Part shown: positions 45,322 to 56,829 of the stretch, one piece after another
Position numbering within the stretch: position 1 is the first letter of the stretch
Layout: every line of letters starts with the position of its first letter
The notes under the pieces: generated by a model
The model's input: only the letters and a program-made list of their open reading frames with translations
Told to the model about the DNA's origin: nothing
Database searches by the model: none
Made by a program: the position numbers and the translations under genes
Assembly (NCBI GenBank): GCA_027405735.1
Contig: JAPEHQ010000001.1
Coordinates: 744,001-808,000, forward strand
Direction of reading: 5' to 3'
Source of the DNA: Mucor racemosus
Lineage: Eukaryota; Mucoromycota; Mucoromycetes; Mucorales; Mucoraceae
Length of the DNA: 64,000 nucleotides

Positions 45322-47149
45322 GTTTATATATATTATCTCAAATTATTAGATTAAAAATAAGAAAAGATAAAGAAGAATTTATAACAAAAAAGAAAGCTCA
45401 AAGAAATGTGCTTGGCTTTTGCCAATAAATGACGTAAGAATACAACTCTCGGCATTGTTTGCCGTACAACTTGACTTGTTTGATGAGAACACAACAAATC
45501 TCCAAATGCATTAAAAAGCTAGCACTAGATAAGGCTACTTTACTCCTAATTAATTCTGCATAATGAAAATATATATATGGGGTTGTTTTTTAATGAAATA
45601 TGAATGTTTTATAATTCAGTATCCTATGCTACTTCATATTACACATCAAGCCTTATACAAAAGAAAAGCTGCATGTTGATATAAAATAAAGCTCGGTAAG
45701 AAAAATTCCTCTTAAGATTAAATGTTGCTAGACAACTTCAACAGTGAAATGAATTTTATACATGTTTTATACATATGTGAGACGATAAGATGATACATAT
45801 ATATTTATGAAATGTAAAATATTACAAGACACTGTACATTAACATGTTTTCGATTTCAAAAAAGTTGTATATTCTCGACGAAAGTAGATCAAAAATGCAC
45901 GCGTAATCATTTCGCAGCATATTGATAATATATTATTTATACTACCACAATTCTTTCTACTCGCACTGGCCAATGGAAATTAAAATGTGGTTGAGGGTAT
46001 ACGGTTTTGAGGCCAATAATCTAACTTTATTATCAATTACTCCATCGAAGTTCATATTTTTAAAAGTCTGAAATCCAGTCATTAGATAGCGTTGTCTACC
46101 CTTTGTTTTATCATCAATTGTTGGCCACCTTATAAAAACAACTGGTTTTACAAAACAAAGATTTACGATTTTCTGTTTTTTTTTTGTTAGTATTTATTTG
46201 CTTACAGATGTGTAAATCAATATTGGATATTCGACGTCTTTTAAGAAAAATGGATATAAAGCACATTGCTTTACAACTTTGATTATACCTAAAGGGGACT
46301 TCTACCTGGTAATTGCCATTGCCGTATATGCTGATTTGACTGATTTAATACTATTGCAAATTTGAAACGGTTTGCTAAACTATAAACCAAAATCGAATAA
46401 AAGTGCGGGTTTAATTCCTACAATTTAACCAGAAAACCAATGGGCTGTTAAAATTAAAATTATGAATACTATTATAGTTGTAGTGTATATTTTGAAAATT
46501 TCAGCCCATGGGGATCAACATTCATTTATTACGTGCATTTTTCCAGCCGTTTTATTTTTTTTAAGCAGAGGAAGAGAGGTTTCATTTTGAAACTCGTGCT
46601 AAGCTCCATCAAAACCAGCTGTTAACTAATGAAATCAAGATATGTTATTTGTATATTCACTGTAAATTGGGTGCATCTTCAAAATTCAATTTCGAACCAC
46701 TATTTCATTTTATAAAAACTTTCGAAAAATATCTGAAACAACTTACACAGAATAGTTAAAAAAGTGTGCATTTTCTTTTCAGCAAAGTGGCACCCTAGGT
46801 GTACCTACCATTGCAACAGGGGCTAGTCATTTGGACCCATATTCGACAATAACTGGTGTTGTGTTTGCTGACCGTAGTAGATGTAAATATCAGGAAACCA
46901 GCCTCTTGTTCAAACTTAATAAATACACACTAATGATATTTATGTAATTATTTTTCTTACTAATTAATCAATCAAACAAATTACAATTTATTTTGTTCGT
47001 TCTGTCCTTCACGACCTACTTTGACTTGCTGTAGTACACGAAGAAACTACACTCGATAAGTTAAAATAAATTTTAATCCTAAATTTGAATTTTCAAAACA
47101 AAAAAATTTCTAGTTTCAATCTTCAAAACCAGAGCGTGCCTTCTTTTCT
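45322..47149. other. Intergenic region
   Basis: AT-rich, no gene found. The last 100 bp (CAGAGCGTGCCTTC near 47131) match the left flank of S copy 5, so the S family may begin earlier than drawn. Confidence 0.35.
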
Positions 47150-48430
47150 ATACCTAACCTCATTATAAACATTTTTTAGGATATACCTCGGAGTCCACAA
47201 AATACATATGAATCGGTCGCATTATGCTAGCTATTTTTGAATTCATGTTATATCTCATAAAAGGCTCAAAAACGCGTAAAATCCACAGCTTTTTCCTTGA
47301 AAACTGGGTTTCACTTTTCATCGCTGCTATACTTTTTTTTTCACTAAATAACACTAAGATAAAATTATATGCCAAAGTACCTGAGATATTCACCTTTAAT
47401 CCAAAAACAAGTGTCCGGAAATATCCTACCTCTTGCATTTGGTATTAATTTTTCAGGGCTAATGTTTTAGATTTTTACGCGTATTCCACTGCTAAAGAAT
47501 TGAAATCTTTGAGGCTTCATATTTCTAGAAATAACTAAGCTATACTAACACTTTTAAATAATAAAACTTACTTGTTTTAAAATGCTCTATAACATATTCA
47601 AGTATGAAAAAATTATGAACACTTTTATTTTTTTTCATTTTTTTGACATTTTTGTAGTAAATTTCAAGTTATTTGTTAAATTGAGTAGCAGTTTTTTCTA
47701 CTCGTGTCATTAAGCTCGTTGAGCTCTCTCGGATCCAATTTAACTTTTTTTAAAATATTGATTTTTGTGGAGATATCCTCAAAAATGTGCACAAAAATAC
47801 ACTTTTATTTCTAGCTTCCATTTTTCCCTTATATACCCTCATTCCAAATTCTGAATCTGAAAAAAATTGGACAAAATTCTCGTTTTCTCTATGAAAAATG
47901 CAGCTCGAAGATTCCGCAATAGCTCGATCGATGGATAATGTTTTTGCGCATCATCCCAATAAATTATATTTTTAAATATGCTTATAAAAAGTGATGTGTA
48001 TCTTCAAAAAACCTCCAAAATTCCAATCCCATTTTACGCAAAATTTAATGTGAAATGTTTTTCTGATTTTTGTTTAGATGTATGCAGAATTTAAAACTGT
48101 ACAAAAGCTATTTAATACTCTAAGTCAACTTACTTTGCAGCTCATCAGCCATTAAACAATTTTGTTTTTTTGAATTATTTTTCGTTCATTTCAACAAATA
48201 AATTTTGGAATCCCGGTATGATAGGGTTTAAGCTGTGATAAAAACCATTATTTTGGTTATCTCGAGAAAAAATTAATATTTTTTGCTAAAACAAAAAATG
48301 CAGAGTAGCAATCAATTAGACCTATCTTGTGAATACAGAAATTAAGCCATGGTTAATGATGAGTTTTAAGTTTTACAAAATAATAAACTAATATTGACAG
48401 CTGCAGAAAACAAAGAAAAAAACCCCCATC
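47150..48430 (+). repeat. S repeat, copy 4
   Basis: Matches copy 2 almost collinearly; it begins AGGATATACCTCGGAGTCC at 47179. The 74-aa frame 47224-47448 corresponds to that at 19787-20011. It ends near TGAATATTGATCC, a short block also found at the end of copy 5 (about 58555). Confidence 0.7.
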
Positions 48431-48449
48431 CTTATGAATATTGATCCTG

Positions 48450-48760
48450 CAGTAAATGACGAAGTTATTTACTAAAATAAAAAAATATAAAAAATAAAAG
48501 CAGTAGAAATGCAATTATAATTAGCTAAAGTTTCTATTACAAAAGATTTCTGAAGAGTTAAAATAATTGAAAAGTTTGAGGGTATTTATAGTGATTTGGA
48601 GAACTTGGATACCATCAGACCTGAATGGATGTATATTTAGTAATCTTCCAGTTTGAGTACATTGTTATTGATTTGATATTTTAAGGGGTAAATTGTGTAG
48701 AGCATTGACCATAAGGGATTGTATGTCAAGTATGACAATTTCGACCTTTTGAGAAATGGT
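48450..48760 (-). repeat. T repeat, uninterrupted copy
   Basis: The inverse of 1-214 plus 736-830. It starts TGCAGTAAATGACG and ends near CTTTTGAGAAATGG. This copy shows the empty site of the insertion in the copy at the window start. Confidence 0.6.
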
Positions 48761-49305
48761 TGTTTTGTTTATTTCTGTTATATCTATTTTATGTAACCTT
48801 GATTTTTAAGGGGTAGTTTTTATATGCTTGAATCTTATTTATATTGATAGTGCAACTTCAATATAGATGAGTAGTTGACTAAATTGATATCTTTGTTTAT
48901 TATTATTATTGATTTGGATAGAATCCTGTTTTGATATATATGTCATTATTTGTGTAATTGATTGCGCCGTGATCAAGGGTGCTATCATCTACACGACATG
49001 TATGGTTCAAAAAGGGTATTTCATATTTTTAGCATGCGTTTGTTATTGTGTTCAATTGAAGCGTTTGTTTATTATTGTTGTTCACATTTCAAGTGGCATC
49101 ATATCTTATGAGCGACACTTGGAATTTAGGTTGTTTTATTTTTATCAAGCGTTTTTAGTATGTAATTTCACTGCAGATCCAATTAATCTCCATTTATACA
49201 TGATGGTAGATTCATATATATCTTGCATAAAAATTTATATTTCTACATTCACAAATCACTGTGAATTGAGAAAACTATTAGCAAAACATGACATCTCTGT
49301 CCAAT
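48761..49305. other. Unassigned DNA between repeats
   Basis: Contains one open frame (48909-49307, 132 aa), rich in I/V/C/Y with no recognisable domain. Probably decayed transposon or chance. Confidence 0.3.
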
Positions 49306-49449
49306 AAAACCACCTGCTGTGTTCTATATTTTTATGTTTGATAAATAATACTTAAAAAAAGAATACAATTAAACGAGAATAAGTAATGAATCAGTTCTTC
49401 AACTGTGTAATAAAAATAAGATATCGTTTATTTAGATATAAAAGTATGA
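49306..49449 (-). mobile_element. LTR family B fragment
   Basis: The inverse of the 3' quarter of 23780-24311 (AAGATATCGTTTATTTAG). The U3 part is absent; it stops at ATATAAAAGTATG, where family R sequence starts. Confidence 0.6.
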
Positions 49450-49942
49450 TAACAAAGATAATTTGAATGGTTTAAAGCAGATGTGAGTTACTCTGATTCA
49501 ACAGAATTGCCTTATTGACTAGATACAGGCGTATTCAGTTCAAAGCGCTTGAAATAATTCAATTATGTTAATTTACATGTTTTATCATCTATTGCTCATT
49601 CAATTGCTATATTTGATTTCAATATTTTGTTTATACTGCTAATCGATTCGTTCGTCAATTAGAGTTACCTCACCATTCTTCTTGATTAGCGTATCTATAA
49701 TAACGGTCCATTATTAGTTCATTGTATGCTTAACTATTAAAAGAGTTCGTCTAATCTGAAATTTATCTAATTTAGCTGCTGATGCTAAACTAGCATCAAA
49801 TTAATTGTGTTGACTCGTAATAAATTAAGGCGTTTTATCAAGTACGATGTTGACTTTCAATTAATTTTAGTTAAATTGAACAGATACAGATATGGTTCAT
49901 GCAGAGATCTATGAATGTAGGAGAGAAGAGTTCAGATCTATA

Positions 49943-50162
49943 TGTTATGTCAATACTCATCCTATGTCTCACATCCAAGGTCACAGTCTATAATTAGTGT
50001 TACAGTAAATCAATGTGGATCATTGACTTACATCATATTCTTAGATAGTAAAACCCTAGTAATAGTTATAATTAATGTATATAAATACATCCAAAGGATG
50101 TATTGTTAATAAAAGTGTAATATTCTGGCAAGATTATTTATATAGACTCTTTTGACATTTCA
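49943..50162 (+). mobile_element. Solo LTR, family A
   Basis: 220 bp, TGTTATGTCAATAC...TTTTGACATTTCA, flanked by CTATA and TTATA (4 of 5). Contains TATAAATACATCC. Confidence 0.75.
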
Positions 50163-50864
50163 TTATAGACACAAAAAAATAATCCAAATTGTGATGCTTC
50201 GTCTACCTGTTGTATGAGATTTTTTTGTGACAATATCTGGTGGCTTAAGTGTAATTTAGGCATTTAATTGCCAAATGTGTCGAATCAAGATGAAGTTAAT
50301 TGATTGATATAACGGATAATAAATGCAATGTCTTCTATTGAATAAATGAATGTAAATGTATAAAGCAAAGCTTACGTTTTTTGAATGAAAGTACTAATAA
50401 TTCTGATTAACATTAATAAGTTCAAAAATTATAATTAAGTGCAATAATTACTACTAAATCGTCACATAATTTGATATGTAGAAAACTCTTGAAGCATTCA
50501 TTCTTTTCTTTGACAGTGCTGCAAATCATCCTTCAATATGACTGGATATTAATGGATTAGAGAAAATAAAACTGGTAAAAAAAACTGATACTCAATGTAC
50601 ATCGAGGTCAAGATTGATAAAAGATGCATTTACTGAGTAGTGGAAATCACAACATTTTGATGGATAGAAATTACAGAACCAAGATTTTGTGTTTGCCTAA
50701 GGATTTTTAAAAGGGTTTAAAAGCATACTTCATCAAACTTATTTAGATGTTAAATACTCACCATATGCTATCAGTATCATCTTGTTTTTTATTTAATTGC
50801 TGTATAATTAAAAATCAAGTTTTCATAGCTTATTGCAATGACAATGGGATATTTCTGACTTTAG

Positions 50865-51090
50865 ATTGACATTTACCATAAGGCGGGCTGATGATACGTT
50901 TGATACTACTGCAGATAGAACCATTCAATTTAATTTATGGAATTTGAATGCAAATACGGAGGAACCATTTGTAAGTAGTACTTAAGTAGATTCTAATAAA
51001 ACATTGAATAAATTAGCTTGGGACAAAGAGGATAAAAAGGTGGCAATAGGTTGCAGTGGTGGCCATGTTTATGTTTATGATATTTGAGAG
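50865..51090 (+). pseudogene. Captured dynein intermediate chain fragment, copy 3
   Basis: The clearest copy. After a TTTAG acceptor the first exon reads TADRTIQFNLWNLNANTEEP then F at 50970. An intron starting GTAAGTAG follows, then LNKLAWDKE, and KKVAIG with GHVYVYD before a GTAAG donor at 51091. LWNLN.NTE.P and LNxLxWxxxG match the WD40 end of cytoplasmic dynein intermediate chain. Intron retention shows that genomic DNA, not mRNA, was captured. A lost base in the DKE-D part and a TGA after YDI disable it. Confidence 0.65.
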
Positions 51091-53241
51091 GTAAGACTAA
51101 AGCTCAATGCCTCAATGTAAATCACCTGTAGCGCATTAATTATAAAGTAAGACTATATTATCATCAAATAAACTACCACACAATATTAGCATGTATAAAG
51201 ATTTACAGTAATAAGCTTGAATCAAGTGGGTACAGCACCGTAAATCCTTGAAAAAGTTCTCAAGTATCATAAAATCTCTTATTTTTAAGCCTTGCAAGGC
51301 TTAGAAGCGGAATATTAATTTAGAAAATTATTTTTGTCCAGATCATCAATTTTGACATTTTTTAATTTTTTTTTTTTGGTTTTGCAAATCTAGAGTTAAT
51401 TATACTATCAATTGTAAAAACAAAAAATATACACATATGCAGAATTTAGCGCTCTATTTGCTCAATAAAAAATAGCAAGCCTGTTCATTGCAAAATACTA
51501 TATGAAAATCCTTCAATCAAAAAACCGTTTTTGGGACAAAAGTACAAAGTTTCAATACTTAACATTTAATATTAAGCTTTTATAAAATTTGTATGAGCTA
51601 TGGCTACAATTTTCTCTCACATTATAGTATATTTAAACGTTGATTTTGGTATCAAAATTTGATTTTTCTATTTTTTGATCAAAATCATGAGTGTTGGTAA
51701 GGATAAAATGAGTCAACGAAAATGTCCGCTACAAAATCTGAGTTTTCAGACTGTACATAGTTAAATATAAGAAAAGTTAAAAAAAAAGAAAGGCTTTTTT
51801 ATTTAAAACTTAGATATACCATACTATAAGAGACTTAGCCGTTCAATCTTGCTATGCTCAATTACGGCGTCGCTCTACGGGCTCGCTTTTGCGATTTTTT
51901 AATGAATGTACAGTATGATATAACAGACAGTTTTTCTGGTAGAAAATGTATGTTTCTGTGGTAATAGATAATGCCTATTTTGTTTAGTTTATTGTTGATG
52001 CGCTATAATAATGCTGCTTTTACATTGACTGAAATGCCCAATTTAGCAGGGTTTTAATTTCTCTAAATAATGTAAAGCGTTGAAAATCCTTTTCTACGTG
52101 TGTTGGTTTTCTCTTTTTATTTTTATATATATTCCAAGGATAAATTCACCGTTTGATGTGGGATATCAGACTATCAAGCTGGTATTTTTTCTTTTATCTG
52201 AATACGCGTGCTAGCATAAGGGACTAATATTTTCAATATAGGTAGCAGTCTATATTAGAGACTGATATTTTCATTTAACAGCATTCTAAGGTCAAATATC
52301 ATTATTTACTACTGTATTGTTGGACGTATTCCTTGATTACCAGATCAAATCGAAGACAATGATATTTATATCAGCTGAATAAAAAACTAGAATTGGCTAC
52401 AAACTCACGAAATGTTCCAGAAAAGTGATAAAATTTCAAATGATATAGAAACACAAAAAAAAAAAAGAACAATCTAATGTCTTGTCTAATTACCATAGTT
52501 TTGATTGTATATAGTATACTGTACGTGAAAACAAATCTTTTTACAGCTGACAATCGTAAACCAAATAGTAAGTTTAAAGAAGATTAATTTGTTTAAATGT
52601 TATGAGTGATAAAGTAACAATTATAATCTTAAATTTGTCTTGCGGTATAAATTTAAGCAGTAAGTGCTATTTAAGTTTATCCCCGAGCAGAAACCATTGT
52701 TGCTGCAAATATTACAGCTATAAACATATTTACAAATGATGATAATCGTAAATATATTGGCTATTGAATGTATTGCTCTACTACATCAACAACCTATTGA
52801 ACTGTATTGTCGATAATCTATATTATTAATTAATAAAAGCAAATGTAATTTAAAAACCCATTCCAGTAAAAAAAAAATGCAATGGAATCTTGAGAACGGC
52901 ACGATGCTCATGTACAAACCAATTTGTGCCCATACGATCAGCACATTATGCTCATGGTTAGATTTTATTACTATGCTCAATTAGGGATAATGATATGCTT
53001 ATGGGCAATTCTACTATCATCTATTATGCACACTTGGGATTAATGTCATGCACACGGACAGAATCTATAATTCTGCAAATACAGGCTTAGCATCGTGCTC
53101 GTGTGCAGTTTCTTTTGGTGTACCCGTGTGCATCTTATTATCTTTTTAGCCATATTCAGTGGGCACAACAGCTCAGGCTATAGTATGCAGCCCACCTTAA
53201 CACAACGAAATTAGCTTGTGCAGCACAGGTCGGCCGTAGTG

Positions 53242-53479
53242 TTATAACATATTATATCCATACACATTTATCAATTAGTAATAATTTCTGTTGTTACACC
53301 TTATGGGCAGGGGTCTATTAGATCTTATCACACAATTCCAATAACTATTATAAACCCATATTTAATTTATTATGATAAACGGTGCTTTTTACGTTGATTT
53401 TAATTTACAAAGTCTCTATAAATCAATCTGACATTCTAGCAAGAACATCCTCCGCTATTAATTTAGGATCCTCTTCAGT
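53242..53479. other. Short gap between CACTA end and gypsy LTR
   Basis: No feature recognised; the sequence after GGCCGTAGTG is TTATAAC, but without a left end the target duplication cannot be tested. Confidence 0.3.
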
Positions 53480-53750
53480 TGTAATGATCTGTAAGTTTGG
53501 ACTAACAACAAAGGCGGATAATATGCATATAGATATTATTCTTGTTATTGTAAATTGGCGATTACTGGACTGATGAAGGTTGGTGTTCTTATTTGTAATT
53601 TAGATATTTATTAGTAAATAAATAAAAGTAAAGGGAGTGTAACAAGACAGATAAATCTACAAGGGATCATGTAATGATATGCTTGTAGTATTTATTTAAG
53701 GAATGAGGCAAAGTTTTGCATGAATGAAACTGAAATGTTTAACTCATCAA
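53480..53750 (-). mobile_element. LTR family C attached to gypsy remnant
   Basis: TGTAATGATCTG...GTTTAACTCATCA matches the solo LTR 25661-25935 along its whole length. It lies at the 3' side of the minus-strand integrase remnant, as a 3' LTR should. Confidence 0.7.
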
Positions 53751-55000
53751 ATCAGTCAATGAATCCATAACAGGACGACGAGAATCCCCAGTAAGGACTG
53801 GATCGTAATCATATACTAAATAGAAAGGACTATAACGTATTGTTGCATGCTGTCTAATGCGACAAGAGAACAAAGCAGAATCAATATATTCATCCCCAAC
53901 TATGAACTTACCCTTTGACATACTGTGTTTAGTGAGCATATATTTGAAAGTGTGGTTCAGTCTCTCGCACTTTGAATTAGTTCTAGGATAAAATGCTGAG
54001 GTAAACATGTAGTTTGATCGATTATTATGCATATACTATTGTTTTAAAATTTATTCAAAAATTTGGCACCACGGCAGAAACCAATTCAATAGGGCAATCA
54101 AATTTCATCACAATTTCATTAGCCGTAGAAGAATTGAGGGCGCTAGCAATAGGCCAATTTGCACTTCCATCAACAGCCATAAAAATCCGGCAATTACCAT
54201 TGGTAGTCTTGGGTAATTCTAATTCACCAATGACGTCAATGTGCCAACGAGCGAGAGGAACCGAGACCTCTAATGGCCTCAAAGACACATGTTGTATTTT
54301 TTTCATTACGAGAGTGTAACTGGCATTTAGTATATCTTTGCAACCAATAATTAGTTAATATCTTTCCTCATAGACGGCCACCACACACGAGAGTTCAATA
54401 AATGTCACACAGTTAATAGTCCAGAATGACCAAAACCATAACGAAAGTCTTCAATTAAGTCAGCAGAACGAGAAAACACAATAAATTTCAATGTAGAAGC
54501 TTATTTACTACCATTGTCATGATTCATTATTAAAATTCAAACGCCAAACAACATTGACGATCATTTCAGAATTTGCTTTCTCCTTCTTTAATTCAGCCCG
54601 CCATTTGTCTGGCCAGTCTTCCTTCTTTTTCCTGAAAAATGTAGGCCAATTTTGGCAAGTATTGGACAGTTGCAACACCTTATTCAAAATAGTCGTAGAC
54701 ATTTCACACAAATATTGTATTCGGGCTCCATCGGCACTCCATCAGGCTCACAATCAGGTCCTTACTGCGGCTTAACAAATCAGTAATGACATTATTATCT
54801 GCATAAAATAAGCCTTCAAATAACTTGCTACACAGTCGAACCTTAATTTTTATATCAAATCTCGATACCTGCATCGCACAGCTGCTGAAGATATTTAAAC
54901 AGCCGCCTCCGGAGTGTCCGGTAGTTTTTTCCAGAAATTTAGCTTGGAAATATTATTAGACGACCGCGTTCGGGAAGAGTAACCATTGGCAAAAATGTGG
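53739..55000 (-). pseudogene. Decayed Ty3/gypsy retrotransposon pol fragment (integrase, RNase H end)
   Basis: On the minus strand, from about 54830 downward: a block like DNNVITDLLSR (end of RNase H), VWWPSMRKDIN (zinc-finger part of integrase), RWHIDVIGELELPKT and FMAVDGSANWPIA (integrase core, first Asp), then TSAFYPRTNSKCERLNHTF (with the catalytic Glu). Frames shift and stops occur between blocks (for example near 54055), so it is not functional. Reverse transcriptase and gag are not found; the sequence beyond 55000 turns into other repeats. This is a fungal retrotransposon, not a virus. Confidence 0.75.
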
Positions 55001-55236
55001 ACCATACACTATGAAGAAAAAATCTCTTAATTCTCTTTGCAATGAAATGACATCTTTTATAGACCAAAGTCGCCATTGTCATTTCAGAAAAATAACTGAT
55101 CTCAATTCGTACCTGAATCTCGCTCCATAAGGACGGAATTCCAATCAGATCCCAATAAGCATAACGTGGAAACTCTATATTACTAGTGCCTATAAAAGGA
55201 AGTATTCCTGACCAAAATACAACCTTCTACAACATG

Positions 55237-55666
55237 ACAACTATGATATAAACGGCCTTTTATATTGATTTGAGATTCAGATCCTGAGATGTAATTTAAG
55301 GCAATATATTAAACCATTGGATCTGTTTGATGGGAATCTATGAATTGAAATGGATCAATCATAATTTAACCGCCGTGATTGCAGAGCTTATGAGCTGCCT
55401 TGTTTCAATGTTGCGCTAAATGTGCTTGGATGTTGATTTAATAGCTATTTATTAACTAACCGCTGGGATAAAATAATATAGTGTCATAAGTGAGGTCCAA
55501 ACGTTTTTGTTAATTGTTGCTGGATATACGTAGTACGCTAGGAGCTTCTTATTTATAATGTGCGATATCAAGGCTTTGCGATTCAATCCATGTTGTAGTC
55601 AGTAGATTGTAAGATGTATTGATACTGCAGAAGGTGATATAGTATTGTACTTGGCGGCATACAACA
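55237..55666 (-). mobile_element. LTR family B, U3 part
   Basis: The inverse of 23780-24190: GGCCTTTTATATTGATTTG, GAGATCCTGAGATG-like sequence and an end in GGCATACAACA. The R-U5 quarter is missing, the complement of the fragments at 831 and 49306. Confidence 0.65.
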
Positions 55667-56229
55667 TGCATGATGATAAATAATAAATTGACGGAAGCCT
55701 GAACATATTTTTGGGCATTATTCTTAAGCTTTTACATATAAAATATTTCTTGATTGAAGAGTGATATGCTTTTAATAGTATTGTTCATGCAGTAATAATA
55801 ATTACCCTAAAGTCCATTGTTACGGATAAATTAAAGTTGGTGATAAACCAATTTTTAACTGATAATGACTGAAGTCGGAACTGATAAAAATTCAAATATG
55901 ATTAACGATGTTATTCGCTGAGCTCTTTTCAACAAGTCTCTCTTAAAAATGACTAAAAATATTCGATTATGTGTGCCTTTATGTTACAATTAGTAATACT
56001 CTATTTTTTGTTACTTACTGGATGAAAACCAAAATCAAAATATACAGATAGTAGTAGGCCTACAATACAGTTTACATTATTAAATTATTGCGTGCAGAAT
56101 GCGTCACTCTTGTGCTTGTGAAATAAGATATTCATAAAGAAAATAGATTTCCGAAATAGCACTAAAAATACTAGAGTAGAGAAAAGAAGAAAACAATTGG
56201 TAGTCTTTTGAAAGCTGCGTATTGAAATG
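55667..56229. other. Unassigned intergenic DNA
   Basis: No gene, LTR or repeat recognised. Confidence 0.3.
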
Positions 56230-56390
56230 TAAAACGAAAAAAAAGCGAGGGAGTGATTAGCTGCGCTTCTAGCCCGGCAAGCACAAGTTCCAAAGAAAAT
56301 CCGCTTACACGAGTTTCGAACCCAAAATCTCTCCGTTTGAACTAGCTTTAAAGCGCATAAGTCTAGCAACTAGGACAAACGTACCCTCTA
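56230..56390 (-). other. tRNA-like sequence with B box and T-run terminator
   Basis: On the minus strand, GTCCTAGTTGCTAGAC resembles a tRNA D arm/A box and GGGTTCGAAACTC a T arm/B box about 45 nt later. About 75 nt further comes a run of eight T, as for Pol III termination. The acceptor stem does not pair, so it is not a working tRNA. A small SINE or tRNA relic is likely. Confidence 0.35.
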
Positions 56391-56829
56391 TGTTTGCTTT
56401 TTTTTGATTGCCGTCCTTCTACTTATCTGTTATTTTGTTTTTATTAATTTTTCGATTTGTGCAATATTGAGTAATTTGACCATTTTTTTCCTTGGTATAT
56501 AATACTGCTATTTGCTGAGTATCAGCAACAATTTGTTTTATAAAAAAGGCTTTATATCTGATTGATATATAAAGAGATCCCTGTTCTTTGCTCTGTGCCG
56601 TGTAATTATGGGAGATAATATGATAACACAAAAACTGGCTTTATTCACAAAAAGTATAATATAGTTAAATTTTTCAGTAGGAAAATAGTTAATAAATATA
56701 AAATAAAGCTACTACGTATATATATACAAAAATTGGTAATGACCATTTAATATATATATTTGCTGCACAAATTGCAAAATCACAATGTGCGCTTGATACA
56801 TTTCATAGTTTTCAGTTTTTATAGTCAGA

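Larger units (their letters stand above)
49450..53241 (+). mobile_element. CACTA-type family R, copy 3
   Basis: Runs parallel to the inverse of 22621-26740. The right end ...GGTCGGCCGTAGTG at 53241 is the CACTACGGCC terminus; the left terminus is missing, replaced by the LTR B fragment. It contains a family A solo LTR (49943-50162), a dynein-like fragment (50865-51090) and the subterminal repeat cluster (52895-53241). It gives uninterrupted versions of sites hit in other copies. Confidence 0.7.

Noticed and set aside
48909..49307. 132-aa frame as a membrane protein
   Set aside because: High I/V/C/Y content is expected from AT-rich DNA; it sits between repeats and shows no family motif.
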